Numbered from the stretch's first letter, positions 1 to 10,796 are shown. The stretch: DNA of 64,000 nucleotides from Neobacillus drentensis (GCF_021560175.1 NZ_CP091110.1:2036001-2100000); one strand, 5' to 3'. The notes: generated from the sequence alone by a model not told the origin. Numbers and translations are program-made.

Positions 1-2
1 CA

Positions 3-101
3 TTTAGTAGTGGCGCTTTCAATTATGATATGTTAAATGAATTGCTACTTCACTTAAACCAGGCATCGCAAAATAAGGATCTAACTTCCAAAGTGAATTA
101 A
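3..101 (+). CDS. C-terminal end of an unidentified protein
   Basis: An open frame enters from the left edge and ends at TAA 99-101, giving 32 residues that finish SKVN. The fragment is hydrophilic with a short leucine-rich helix (LNELLLHL). It sits directly upstream of a drug exporter and is followed by its own terminator, which would suit a small regulator such as a MarR- or TetR-type repressor. Nothing in the visible residues identifies the family, so the function is left open. Confidence 0.5.
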   Translation, partial: FSSGAFNYDMLNELLLHLNQASQNKDLTSKVN

Positions 102-114
102 AAATATTACATTA

Positions 115-144
115 CCCCGCTTCATTTAATGCAGGCGGGTTTTT
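115..144 (+). terminator. Rho-independent terminator
   Basis: CCCGC (116-120) pairs with GCGGG (135-139) and is followed by TTTTT. It closes the partial gene at the left edge. Confidence 0.6.
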
Positions 145-151
145 AAAGTAA

Positions 152-1789
<1,638 letters not shown>

Positions 1790-1988
1790 ATAACGAAATT
1801 ATTTCTATTAAAGGTTCTTAAATAAAACGAGATATTAAAAATTAATCGTTACATCCTGGGGAAGAAAAAACAGTCACGTTTTGAGTTAGATTGCTTATTA
1901 CAATGGTTCAATTCAAAGACTAGAAACAGGGACCTTCGAAATATGAATAGAATCATCAAGAGGAAAATGATATATAATTAAGTCTTGT

Positions 1989-2022
1989 AAATCGATAGGT
2001 TAAATTTCCTATCGATTTTTTT
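1989..2022 (+). terminator. Terminator with ATCGATAGG stem
   Basis: AAATCGATAGG pairs with CCTATCGATTT and is followed by a T run. Almost the same stem recurs at 9019-9051, so the two terminators of this block look duplicated. The rest of 1790-1988 shows no convincing gene. Confidence 0.75.
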
Positions 2023-2072
2023 GTAAAGAGATTAAATATACAAAAAATAATCTTAATGTAGTTCATATCATA

Positions 2073-2122
2073 CTATTTTTGTGCAAATTACAATATAAAA
2101 CCGCTTACAAGTTCTATAAGAT
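2073..2122 (+). promoter_or_regulatory. Shared 28-bp activator-type element and promoter, copy A
   Basis: A 28-bp block (2073-2100) starting CTATTTTTGT and ending CAATATAAAA is followed, after 16 nt, by the -10 hexamer TAAGAT (2117-2122). The same block with the same 16-nt gap occurs at 3964 and 9106. No good -35 is present, so an activator bound at the block is likely. A one-mismatch cre-like site (2096-2109, core AACCGCTTACA) overlaps the -35 position and suggests CcpA control. Confidence 0.6.
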
Positions 2123-2222
2123 GAGTATTAATTAAACCACATGAGGGAATCACTGACCGGTCTATTTCCTTTATGAAGTATTAATTAGAAACTAGCAGGT
2201 AAAATCACTGGGAGGCGGTATT

Positions 2223-3653
2223 ATGAAAGCTGAAAAAGAAGTTCTAAATCCGAAAATGCCATCTTTAAAAAAGAAAAAAGAACTTGGGCTTGATTCACAG
2301 GGGATTCAGAAAACAATGAAATTGCGTCATTATCTTGGAGACGGGGCAGGCCAGATCGCCTTAAATTCTCTTAATGGTTTGATTGGAATGTTAACCTATT
2401 TTTATACAGATAAGGTTGGTATAGCAGCCGCAACAGTAGGGACCATTATGTTGCTAACAAAAATCCTTGATGCCATAGCAGATCTTGTCATGGGCAAAGT
2501 TGTTGATGTAACAAAGTCTAAATATGGGAAGGCACGTCCTTGGATGTTATGGACTGCAATCCCTACTTTATTGGCTATTATTTTACTTTTTACCGTACCA
2601 TCCCATGCATCAGTTGCTACCAAAAATATATATGCTTTTGCAACCGTTATCTTTGCAAATCTCTTGGTCACTGCTATTGCCATTCCATATGGAGGTTTAA
2701 TGGCGATGCGGACTAAGAGTTCGGAAGAGCGTGGAAAAATTGGAATCACTCGTGCAATTTTTGGCTACATTATTGGGATGGTTATTGCTATTATATTAAT
2801 TCCAATAACAAATCTGCTGGGTGGCGGACAAATTGCTTGGATAGAAGTTGCAGTAGTACTAGGGGTATTATCCAGTATTTCATTGTATCTTACATTCCTT
2901 TCTTCAAAAGAGGACAATAAAGAAGTTTCCTTAAATGAGAAGGAAGACAATGTTCCGTTTTTGGAAAGTATTGGATTATTATTTAAGAATAAGTATTGGG
3001 TGATGATGCTGTTTGTGCAGTTATTTGCTAATATGCTGATTACACTTACAGGCTCGACGGGAATATATTATACAAAATATATACTTGGTAATGAGAATCT
3101 CGTTGGTATTATGGGTGCGGTTGGACTAGTTCCTGTAGTACTGGGGTTTGTGGCAGTTGGTCCAATGATTAAAAAATTTGGTCTTGCAAAGACAACTAGG
3201 ATTGGTTTAATTTTAGGGATTATTGCAACAGTGATTCGCTGTTTTATGCCTTACAATTTTGTTGCTGCATTAGTTCTAGGCGGTATTGCTACTTTTGCCA
3301 CAATTCCTATGATGGCAGTAGGAGGAGTACTCGTTAATAATACGGTGGAATATGGTGAATGGAAGTTTGGGAAAAGATTGGTGGGTATGGCCAACAGTGC
3401 AAGCAGTTTTGGAGTGAAAGTTGGAACAGGCTTAGCAGCAGCTATGGTTGGATGGATTCTTGCATTTGGTAAATACGATGGCAGTCTAGCATCTCAACCT
3501 CACTCTGCTATTACTAGTATTTTAGTTTTAACAATTTATCTTCCATTGGCTTTGCTAGTCATTACTTATGTGCTTCTTCAAAAGTACGATCTAGATGAGA
3601 AATATCCGCAGATAATAAAAGAGTTAGAGGAAAGAAGAGCAAATAAGAATTAA
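2223..3653 (+). CDS. GPH-family glycoside/pentoside/hexuronide:cation symporter
   Basis: A 476-residue membrane protein with about 12 hydrophobic segments and a charged, non-membrane N-terminal tail of about 35 residues. The early segment GDGAGQIALNSLNG, then YFYTDKVG and the loop KSKYGKARPWMLW, are hallmark positions of the melibiose-permease (GPH) family, which moves oligosaccharides or glycosides with Na+ or H+. No EIIA domain is fused. It has a strong ribosome binding site (GGGAGGCGG) before ATG 2223. It is the first gene after shared element A and sits beside an alpha-rhamnosidase, so a rhamnoside or rhamno-oligosaccharide is the inferred cargo. Confidence 0.88.
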   Translation: MKAEKEVLNPKMPSLKKKKELGLDSQGIQKTMKLRHYLGDGAGQIALNSLNGLIGMLTYFYTDKVGIAAATVGTIMLLTKILDAIADLVMGKVVDVTKSKYGKARPWMLWTAIPTLLAIILLFTVPSHASVATKNIYAFATVIFANLLVTAIAIPYGGLMAMRTKSSEERGKIGITRAIFGYIIGMVIAIILIPITNLLGGGQIAWIEVAVVLGVLSSISLYLTFLSSKEDNKEVSLNEKEDNVPFLESIGLLFKNKYWVMMLFVQLFANMLITLTGSTGIYYTKYILGNENLVGIMGAVGLVPVVLGFVAVGPMIKKFGLAKTTRIGLILGIIATVIRCFMPYNFVAALVLGGIATFATIPMMAVGGVLVNNTVEYGEWKFGKRLVGMANSASSFGVKVGTGLAAAMVGWILAFGKYDGSLASQPHSAITSILVLTIYLPLALLVITYVLLQKYDLDEKYPQIIKELEERRANKN

Positions 3654-3671
3654 TATTGAAATTCGACAAAA

Positions 3672-3710
3672 GAGAACATTTGGAATGAATTTCTAAATGT
3701 TCTCTTTTTT
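3672..3710 (+). terminator. Rho-independent terminator
   Basis: GAGAACATTT (3672-3681) pairs perfectly with AAATGTTCTC (3695-3704) and is followed by T6. It ends the symporter transcript. Confidence 0.88.
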
Positions 3711-3849
3711 ATGGGAAATCATCTGTAAAGATATAGCCATTACATGATAATTTTATTTATAACTATAATCATTAATGAAGTGAAAGGTTTAATAATGAAC
3801 GAGGTTACTGAGGAATGGTATTAATACAATAATACGTAGGAGGATTGAA

Positions 3850-3936
3850 ATGAAAACAGAAACAATCAAATTTACTGAAAAGAATGTAACTTTAACCACA
3901 TATCTATTTTCTAACCTTATTAGAATATTGACTTAA
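3850..3936 (+). CDS. 28-residue ORF, N-terminal stub of an esterase-like protein (first of two)
   Basis: A short frame with a good ribosome binding site (TAGGAGG) and ATG 3850. The peptide starts MKTETIKF and contains VTLTTYL. It aligns without gaps to the stub at 4048: both have ETI near the N terminus and a V-T-[LM]-x-x-Y-L stretch at the same distance. From memory, this pattern resembles the first strands of COG0657-type alpha/beta hydrolases (acetyl esterases), where translation would continue for about 250 residues. Here it stops at once. Either two decayed esterase starts or a pair of real micropeptides would explain it. Copy B of the shared promoter lies just after it. Confidence 0.45.
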   Translation: MKTETIKFTEKNVTLTTYLFSNLIRILT

Positions 3937-3963
3937 TATTTTTCGAGGAATATTCATATATTA

Positions 3964-4013
3964 CTATTTTTGTACAAATAATAATATAAAAACGTTTCCA
4001 AATTTAATAGAAT
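3964..4013 (+). promoter_or_regulatory. Shared 28-bp element and promoter, copy B
   Basis: The block 3964-3991 repeats copies A and C (CTATTTTTGT start, AATATAAAA end) and is followed after 16 nt by TAGAAT (4008-4013). A one-mismatch cre-like site (3987-4000, core AACGTTTCCA) again overlaps the -35 position. It would drive the second stub and the rhamnosidase. Confidence 0.6.
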
Positions 4014-4047
4014 AATTTCAAAAGTACGCTAAAAAGGGAGTGAAATC

Positions 4048-4119
4048 ATGAGACTGGAAACAATATATGTAAATAGTAAAAAGGCAGTAACAATGAATGC
4101 CTATTTATTGGATACTTAA
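4048..4119 (+). CDS. 23-residue ORF, N-terminal stub of an esterase-like protein (second of two)
   Basis: ATG 4048 is preceded by AAGGGAGTG and the frame ends at TAA 4117. The peptide begins MRLETIYV and contains AVTMNAYLLD. It is collinear with the stub at 3850, sharing E4-T5-I6, the V-T pair and the Y-L pair. It lies between promoter B and the rhamnosidase start, about 70 nt upstream of it, so it would be the first translated frame of that transcript. It may be a leader peptide or the relic of an esterase gene lost by deletion. Confidence 0.45.
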   Translation: MRLETIYVNSKKAVTMNAYLLDT

Positions 4120-4190
4120 AAGCCATTCTTTTTAATTGATAGTAGATACGAAAATTTACACCAAATATAAAAAGATGGGGTTGTTAATAT

Positions 4191-6935
4191 ATGAACATAA
4201 AAGATTTCTGCATTGAATATCGGAAGAATCCAGTTGGATTGGATGTAAGGAAACCAAGATTCTCTTGGAAAATCGTCTCAGAAGAGAAAAATGTTTTACA
4301 AACAGCATACCGAATTACTGTAGAACAACAGGGGACAGTTATCTGGGATACCGGCAAAAGAGATAGCAGTGATTCTGTTTTAATTGAATATGAAGGGATC
4401 GAACTTAAAGCTTGCTCTTTTTACGAGGTTCAGATTGAAGTGTGGGATAACAAAGGAAATCAGGCTTTGGTACAAGGAAGTTTTGAAACAGGATTATTAA
4501 ATGGAACAAACTTTAACGCTGACTTTATTACACATGATTTCCCATCTGAAGAAACGGCATGCCCTGTTTTTGTCAAGGAATTTAAGGTGAAAAAAGAGAT
4601 TGAGAAAGTCCGGGTATATGCTACTGCATTAGGTGTATATGAAATTAAAATTAATGGAGAAAAAGTGGGAGACACTTTTTTTGCACCGGGTTGGACCAAT
4701 TATAAAAAACGGCTACAATATCAGACCTATCAAGCAGATAACATGCTCCAAAAGCAAAATATGATTGAAATAACAGTTGGAAACGGCTGGTATAAAGGGA
4801 TCTTTGGCTTTGCAATGACCCCAAATAATTATGGGGACAGGGTGGCTGCTCTAGCTGAGATTCATATTACTTTTTCCGATGGCACAAAAGAAATCATTAA
4901 AACCGATGAAAGCTGGACGGTGACAACCGGAAAGATCCGCAGCAGTGAAATCTATATGGGGGAAACTATCGATTCTCGCTTTAAAGGGGAAGAGCTGCAA
5001 AAAACCATTAAATTCTCTTTTGAAAAAAACCTTATCGTGGGACAAGAAAGTGAGCCTGTACGGATTACAGAAAGAATTCCTGCAAAAGAGTTCATTATTA
5101 CTCCAAAAGGAGAGAAATTAATAGACTTTGGTCAAAACATGACGGGGTTTGTAGAGGTTACGGTAAAAGGGGAGGCAGGGCAGAAAATTACCATTCGTCA
5201 CGCAGAAGTATTGGATAAAGACGGAAATTTTTATCCCGATACCCTCAGGCAAGCCATTTCTCATGATATTTATATTTGTAATGGTGAGGATCAAATTTTC
5301 TTACCACACTTTACCTTTCATGGTTTCCGTTATATCTGTATCGAGGGACTGGATGAAATAGTGCTTGAGAATTTTACGGCATGTGTATTGCATACGGAGA
5401 TGGAAGAGACAGGATCTTTTACAAGTTCCAATCCTCTTGTAAATCAGCTTCAAAGCAATATCCAATGGGGCCTGAGAGGAAACTTTCTAGATATCCCAAC
5501 CGATTGTCCACAAAGAGATGAACGACTTGGATGGACAGGGGATGCTCAGGTGTTTGCGGGAACGGCTGCCTATAATCGAAATGTTGCCTTATTCTTTACA
5601 AAATGGCTGCGTGACTTAGCTTCAGAACAGACGGCGGAATACGGTGTTCCTCATGTGATTCCTAATATTTTAGGGCAACAAGAAGGGGCAGCAGCGTGGA
5701 GTGATGCGGCTACCATTATACCATGGGTAATGTATCAGACTTACGGTGATGTCCGACTATTAGAAGAACAATATGAAAGTATGAAAGGCTGGGTCGATTT
5801 TATTTCCTCACGTTGCGGCAGCAATGGATTATGGCAGACTGGTTTTCAATACGGAGACTGGTTGGCGTTAGATAAAGAAGAAAGTGCGGACCGGACCGGG
5901 GCAACGGACAAATATTTAGTGGCGAATGCCTATTATGCTTATTCTACTGATATAGTGAGAAAAACGGCAAAAGTTCTCAATAACACAGAAGATGCCGAAA
6001 AATACAATGATTTATATGTAAAAATTAAAAAGGCATTTAACGAGGAATATATTACTTCTACCGGCAGACTGGTGAGTGAAACACAGACTGGCTGTATATT
6101 AGCACTTTATTTTGATTTAGCCGAAGAACAGTATCGGGAGAGAATCCTAAAATCTTTAGAAACTAATATTGCCAATCATAAAAACCATCTTTCTACCGGT
6201 TTTGTAGGAACTCCTTACTTATGCCATACTTTGACGGAAAATCATCATCATGATTTAGCCGGAATTTTATTTTTAAGAGAGGATTATCCTTCTTGGCTCT
6301 ATTCTGTAAAAATGGGGGCTACAACCATATGGGAACGCTGGAATTCCATATTACCAAATGGAGATTTTGATACCTCTGGTATGAATTCCTTAAACCACTA
6401 TGCTTATGGCTCGATTGGGGATTGGATGTACAAAAGGCTTGCAGGTATCAACCATCTTGAGCCTGGATATAAGAAAATTTTAATTAAGCCTCAATTCATC
6501 AAAGGAATCACTTCTGTAGAAGCAACATTTAATTCCGTTTACGGAGAAATAAAGAGTGCATGGTCTTGTAAGGATAACTGGATTAAGGTAGATGTAGAGA
6601 TTCCTGCAAATGCCACGGCGGTGTTATATCTCCCGGAGAAAGATGAGCCAATTGAATTAGGTTCCGGATCCTACCATTACGACTATAAGACGGAAACTAC
6701 TATAGAAATGGACAGATTTACATTTGAATCCACACTAAAGGAAATCATCGATGAACCTTTGGCATTACAAATTTTGAATCAATATGCACCAGATCTAATG
6801 AACAATCCAATGATCCAGTTTGCCTATCAGTTATCTATTACTGAAATTCTGGCTAATGCTCCGGGTGAAACGGAACAATTATTTAAAATGGTCATTGATG
6901 CCCTTAACCAAAGTCAGAATAAAGTTTTGAACTGA
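4191..6935 (+). CDS. Alpha-L-rhamnosidase, GH78 family
   Basis: A 914-residue enzyme predicted to hydrolyse terminal alpha-L-rhamnose from plant glycosides such as flavonoids, or from pectin side chains. Beta-sandwich domains fill the N-terminal ~400 residues. The (alpha/alpha)6 catalytic domain carries the signature DIPTDCPQRDERLGWTGDA (about residues 434-452), which holds the acidic catalytic residues, and the later TTIWERW Glu (about residue 714). A C-terminal Greek-key domain follows. The last ~65 residues form an extra small helical tail that is not part of the core fold. No signal peptide is visible, so it acts inside the cell on imported glycosides, which fits the neighbouring symporter. 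The ribosome binding site is weak (GATGGGG) before ATG 4191. Confidence 0.93.
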   Translation: MNIKDFCIEYRKNPVGLDVRKPRFSWKIVSEEKNVLQTAYRITVEQQGTVIWDTGKRDSSDSVLIEYEGIELKACSFYEVQIEVWDNKGNQALVQGSFETGLLNGTNFNADFITHDFPSEETACPVFVKEFKVKKEIEKVRVYATALGVYEIKINGEKVGDTFFAPGWTNYKKRLQYQTYQADNMLQKQNMIEITVGNGWYKGIFGFAMTPNNYGDRVAALAEIHITFSDGTKEIIKTDESWTVTTGKIRSSEIYMGETIDSRFKGEELQKTIKFSFEKNLIVGQESEPVRITERIPAKEFIITPKGEKLIDFGQNMTGFVEVTVKGEAGQKITIRHAEVLDKDGNFYPDTLRQAISHDIYICNGEDQIFLPHFTFHGFRYICIEGLDEIVLENFTACVLHTEMEETGSFTSSNPLVNQLQSNIQWGLRGNFLDIPTDCPQRDERLGWTGDAQVFAGTAAYNRNVALFFTKWLRDLASEQTAEYGVPHVIPNILGQQEGAAAWSDAATIIPWVMYQTYGDVRLLEEQYESMKGWVDFISSRCGSNGLWQTGFQYGDWLALDKEESADRTGATDKYLVANAYYAYSTDIVRKTAKVLNNTEDAEKYNDLYVKIKKAFNEEYITSTGRLVSETQTGCILALYFDLAEEQYRERILKSLETNIANHKNHLSTGFVGTPYLCHTLTENHHHDLAGILFLREDYPSWLYSVKMGATTIWERWNSILPNGDFDTSGMNSLNHYAYGSIGDWMYKRLAGINHLEPGYKKILIKPQFIKGITSVEATFNSVYGEIKSAWSCKDNWIKVDVEIPANATAVLYLPEKDEPIELGSGSYHYDYKTETTIEMDRFTFESTLKEIIDEPLALQILNQYAPDLMNNPMIQFAYQLSITEILANAPGETEQLFKMVIDALNQSQNKVLN

Positions 6936-7011
6936 TTTAATTCCTATGATAATAGGAATAATATGAACTTCTACCATTTCTGTAAAAGGTAATGTTAGTT
7001 AAACCTAATGA

Positions 7012-7052
7012 AGTCAATAAGTTAATCTTGGTTAACTTATTGGCTTTAATTT
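7012..7052 (+). terminator. Terminator-like hairpin
   Basis: AGTCAATAAGTTAA pairs with TTAACTTATTGGCT (one G-T pair, loop TCTTGG), followed by a weak T-rich tail (TTAATTTTGG). It probably ends the rhamnosidase transcript. Confidence 0.6.
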
Positions 7053-7175
7053 TGGTAATCCAATAATAACGAATGACCTATACTCCTAAGAAAAATGCTT
7101 TTACCTTTTTAGACAAAAATTAAATAAAGTGATAGACGTTTTAAGTATTTAAATAGAGGGAGTGAATAAGGAGAA

Positions 7176-8903
7176 GTGAAAAAAAAAATTAGTATCTTAT
7201 TATCTTTATTTCTTACAACAAATTTAGTGAGTTTTAATGGGACAACCGATGGACAAGCAAGTGCTAAGGAACAAGTATCTTCCTCGCGTGCTTATAAACA
7301 GGGGACATTGCAAAACACAAAATATGGTAATGTCGAGGGCTATGCTAATCATGATGAAAATACACTTGTATGGAAAGGAATCCCATATGCAAAATCTCCA
7401 GTTGGAAAGTTGCGGTGGAAAGCCCCTGAAGATCCAGAGCCATTTGAAAGCACGTTTGATGCAACTAAACCAGGAAATACGGCTATTCAGTTGTCTGAAA
7501 ACAGTATCATAGGTAGTGAAGATAGCTTAAATCTGGACATCTATCGACCAAATACAAATAAAAAAAACTTACCTGTAGTAGTATATGTACATGGAGGCAA
7601 CAACCAAACTGGTTCATCGGAAGAAATCACTGGAGATGCGTTAGTTAATGATTTAGATGCAATTTTTGTTTCTGTCAATTACCGGCTTGGGCCATTAGGA
7701 TTTAACCCTCTTCCAGCTTTAAATACTGGAGATAAACTAGGGGACTCTGGAAACTATGCGTTACTTGATATTGCTAAATCTCTGGATTGGGTTAAAGAAA
7801 ATATAAAAAGTTTTGGTGGAGATTCTAGCAATATTACCATCTCTGGATTTTCTGCTGGGGGTAGGGATGTCATGGCTATGCTGGCCTCCCCAATTTTTAA
7901 GGGCAAATTCCAAAAAGCGATCGCTTTTAGTGGTGGAATGACGATGGCTGACCAAAACGATAGTATTAAAGTATTTGCTAAGGCCATTGCACCTTTAGTT
8001 GTTAAGGATGGAGTAAAATCTTCGGAAGATGAGGCATATCAATGGCTTCAAAAAGATAGCAAAGAAGTAAAAGAATACCTCTACTCCTTATCAGCTGAAC
8101 GATTAAGTAGTTTAATGGGGGATGCAGCTATAAGAATGAGTGCCTTTCCACATCTATACAACGATGGAACAGTACTGCCCAAGGGAAAATTTGATACTGA
8201 TAAATATAATTCAGTCCCGTTAATAATGCTGACTGGAACAACAGAATTCTCATTTTTTGAACTGGAAGATCCTTATTTTGCAAAAAGTTTGGAGGATTTA
8301 AGTTTATTTACCGATCCATCGAAATTTGCTGAATTTGCATTTGCCAATAAGTATGGCAGCAAACTCTATAAGGTGTTTAATACAACAGAATCCGCTTCTA
8401 AAATGTATCCTAATTATAAGGCTCCAATTTACACAATTGAAATGCCTTTCGGTGAAGGTCTTACTGCCACCAATGACATGGCATTGTTAGGTTCATTCCA
8501 TGGTGTTTTTATTCCTCTACTAGATAGTAATAATAAAACTTACTTGCCATTCTTTAAGGAATCTTATAATTTACAGGGAGCCCAAGAGCTAAGCAGACAG
8601 TTTAAAGAGTATTTATCAAACTTTATTCATCAGGGAAATCCAAATGGAGAAAACTTGACTAAATGGGATAAGTGGACCCCTGAGCAACCAGGGAATTTTG
8701 TCCTAACTGCAGATGAAAAAAATGTAATTGCCAATAGGTTTAGAGAAACAATAAGCAATGAAGACATCATCAAAGAATTGGATAAAGATAATACAATTTC
8801 AACTGAAGCTAAGAAAAAAATTATAAGCGAAGTATTAAATGGACGATGGTTTAGTGCTGAACTCGATAAATTCTATGGAACTAAAAGTTTATGGATCAAA
8901 TAA
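7176..8903 (+). CDS. Secreted type-B carboxylesterase
   Basis: A 575-residue alpha/beta hydrolase of the carboxylesterase/cholinesterase family. A signal peptide (KKK then a hydrophobic run, probable cleavage after ASA near residue 30) points to export. Family landmarks are YVHGGNNQTGS (oxyanion hole, about residue 138), EDSLNLDIY, the nucleophile in GFSAGG (Ser about 226) and GSFHGVF (His about 442). The start is GTG 7176, with AAGGAG unusually close; the positively charged N terminus supports it. It may deacylate plant esters outside the cell before glycoside uptake. Its leader (TAAGTATTTnAAAT, GAGGGAGTGAA) resembles that of the epimerase gene at 9213, though the 28-bp element is absent. 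Confidence 0.88.
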   Translation: MKKKISILLSLFLTTNLVSFNGTTDGQASAKEQVSSSRAYKQGTLQNTKYGNVEGYANHDENTLVWKGIPYAKSPVGKLRWKAPEDPEPFESTFDATKPGNTAIQLSENSIIGSEDSLNLDIYRPNTNKKNLPVVVYVHGGNNQTGSSEEITGDALVNDLDAIFVSVNYRLGPLGFNPLPALNTGDKLGDSGNYALLDIAKSLDWVKENIKSFGGDSSNITISGFSAGGRDVMAMLASPIFKGKFQKAIAFSGGMTMADQNDSIKVFAKAIAPLVVKDGVKSSEDEAYQWLQKDSKEVKEYLYSLSAERLSSLMGDAAIRMSAFPHLYNDGTVLPKGKFDTDKYNSVPLIMLTGTTEFSFFELEDPYFAKSLEDLSLFTDPSKFAEFAFANKYGSKLYKVFNTTESASKMYPNYKAPIYTIEMPFGEGLTATNDMALLGSFHGVFIPLLDSNNKTYLPFFKESYNLQGAQELSRQFKEYLSNFIHQGNPNGENLTKWDKWTPEQPGNFVLTADEKNVIANRFRETISNEDIIKELDKDNTISTEAKKKIISEVLNGRWFSAELDKFYGTKSLWIK

Positions 8904-9018
8904 AAAAAGGTTTTGTCTAAGATGAAACAACTCTTAAGAACTAGAAATCGATACCCTTCAGAATAAAGTTTTGACAAATTAATACGCTGAGATATACAAA
9001 GCAAAAAGGTTAAATTTT

Positions 9019-9051
9019 GATCGATAGGTTAATCCTATCGATTTTTTTTTT
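9019..9051 (+). terminator. Terminator with ATCGATAGG stem (second copy)
   Basis: ATCGATAGG pairs with CCTATCGAT and is followed by T9. It is near-identical to the stem at 1989-2022. Confidence 0.8.
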
Positions 9052-9105
9052 GAAGCGGGGAAAAAACCCATATGAAAACTAAAAAAATTGGATATACAAT
9101 TAATC

Positions 9106-9155
9106 CTATTTTTGTTCAAATTACAATATAAAATTACTTTGCCTTTTAATAGAAT
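9106..9155 (+). promoter_or_regulatory. Shared 28-bp element and promoter, copy C
   Basis: The block 9106-9133 (CTATTTTTGT start, ACAATATAAAA end) is followed after exactly 16 nt by TAGAAT (9150-9155), as in copies A and B. No cre-like core is visible here. Confidence 0.6.
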
Positions 9156-9212
9156 GTTTCTTAACTTAAGGTTTTGAAGTTCCTAAGTATTTGAAATGAG
9201 GGAGTGAAAAGA

Positions 9213-10700
9213 TTGAATCATAAAAAAACAGTTTTTTTAACAGGTGCATCAGGGAACATGGGGTATGAAGGGTTTAAGCAATTGCTTGATAGAAGAGATC
9301 GTTATAATATTGTGGCCTTGGTATTACCGACAGAGAAAGATAGAAAAATAATGACCAAATATGAAAAAGAGCCTGGCGTTAAAATCGTTTGGGGGGATTT
9401 AACAAATTATCAAGATGTTTTAAAGTGTGTAGAAGGAGCCGATTACGTCCTCCATGTAGGAGGGCTGGTATCTCCGGCGGCAGACTATCGTCCATCTATG
9501 ACTACTAAGGTGAATATAGGTGCGATAAGAAACATTATAAAGGCTATTAAAGCCCAACCTAATCCCGATGAAATTAAACTGGTTTATATCGGAACAGTGG
9601 CTGAAACAGGGGATAGAAATCCTCCTATTCATTGGGGAAGAACCGGAGACCCAATTAAGATCAGTATTTATGATAATTATGCAATTACAAAAACCATTGC
9701 CGAGAGAGAAGTAATTGAATCTGGTTTAAAGTATTGGGTTTCATTAAGGCAAACAGGGGTTTTATATAGTGGACTTTTAAACCACTTGGATCCAATCATG
9801 TTTCACGAACCGGTAAATGGCGTATTTGAATGGGCTACTGCCCGTGATTCAGGCAGACTTTTAGCAAACGCTTGTGAGGATGATATACCGGATGATTTTT
9901 GGAGAAGAATTTATAATATTGGCGGCGGTGAAAAATATCGGACTACCAATTATGAATTCATGCAAAAAAGCTTTCAAGCGTTAGGCATGAATGATTTCAG
10001 AAAAGTTTTTGATTTGAATTGGTTTGCAACGAGAAATTTTCATGGTCAATGGTATGAAGATTCAGATGTATTAGAAGAATATCTGCACTTTCGAAGCGGG
10101 TCTGTCGATCAGTTCATCAATGAGTTAAAAGCAAATGCACCTTTTAGTATGAAATTAGCTAAATATGTACCATCTTTTATCATCAAGAAATTCATCATGG
10201 AACCAGTAGCTAATAAAGAACTAGGAACTATGTATTGGATTAAGAATAACGATAAGGACAGAATCTCTGCTTTCTTTGGAACTAGAGAAGAGTGGGACAA
10301 GATACCAACTTGGGATAATTTTAAGTTTGTTGAACCCTCAAAACAGCCAATTCGTCTTAATCATGGATATGATGAGAGCAAGCCTAAATCTGAGTTAGAT
10401 ATAGTGGACATGAAGGCTGCAGCGGAATATAGAGGAGGAAAATGCTTATCTTCTAAAATGGTAAAAGGAGATTTAGCTACAAAACTCCAATGGCGTTGTG
10501 CTTTTGAGCATGAGTTCGAAGCTAGTCCAACGCTGATTTTACTAGGTGGTCACTGGTGTCCAGACTGTTTCCCTGCTCCATGGAACTATGATGAAGAAGC
10601 TAAAAGGAATCCGTTTTTTGCACAAGTGTGGTACCCACTCCATGATAAAAATGAAAATAATTACTATTCAAAGGATATTATTCAGGATATAAAATCGTAG
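9213..10700 (+). CDS. Extended SDR NAD(P)-dependent epimerase/dehydratase with C-terminal zinc ribbon
   Basis: Numbered from TTG 9213, the protein has 495 residues. The nucleotide-binding motif TGASGNMG is at residues 10-17 and the catalytic YAITK (Tyr156, Lys160) is that of extended short-chain dehydrogenases, so it should oxidise, epimerise or dehydrate a sugar or sugar-like substrate. Residues ~330 to the end are not part of that fold. They include WRC (Cys429), EHEF (His433) and HWCPDC (Cys449, Cys452), which look like a treble-clef/zinc-ribbon. TTG 9213 is preferred over GTG 9204 because GAGGGAG lies 8 nt before it and would overlap the GTG. It follows element C in the glycoside block, so a rhamnoside-related sugar substrate is plausible but unproven. 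Confidence 0.8.
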   Translation: MNHKKTVFLTGASGNMGYEGFKQLLDRRDRYNIVALVLPTEKDRKIMTKYEKEPGVKIVWGDLTNYQDVLKCVEGADYVLHVGGLVSPAADYRPSMTTKVNIGAIRNIIKAIKAQPNPDEIKLVYIGTVAETGDRNPPIHWGRTGDPIKISIYDNYAITKTIAEREVIESGLKYWVSLRQTGVLYSGLLNHLDPIMFHEPVNGVFEWATARDSGRLLANACEDDIPDDFWRRIYNIGGGEKYRTTNYEFMQKSFQALGMNDFRKVFDLNWFATRNFHGQWYEDSDVLEEYLHFRSGSVDQFINELKANAPFSMKLAKYVPSFIIKKFIMEPVANKELGTMYWIKNNDKDRISAFFGTREEWDKIPTWDNFKFVEPSKQPIRLNHGYDESKPKSELDIVDMKAAAEYRGGKCLSSKMVKGDLATKLQWRCAFEHEFEASPTLILLGGHWCPDCFPAPWNYDEEAKRNPFFAQVWYPLHDKNENNYYSKDIIQDIKS

Positions 10701-10796
10701 TTTATATGTATTTAAGCAATATTTATTAAGACCTTCAATTAAAAATAAGATTGAAATCAACATAGGATGATAGACATCGTAGGAGAGTTAAAGAAG

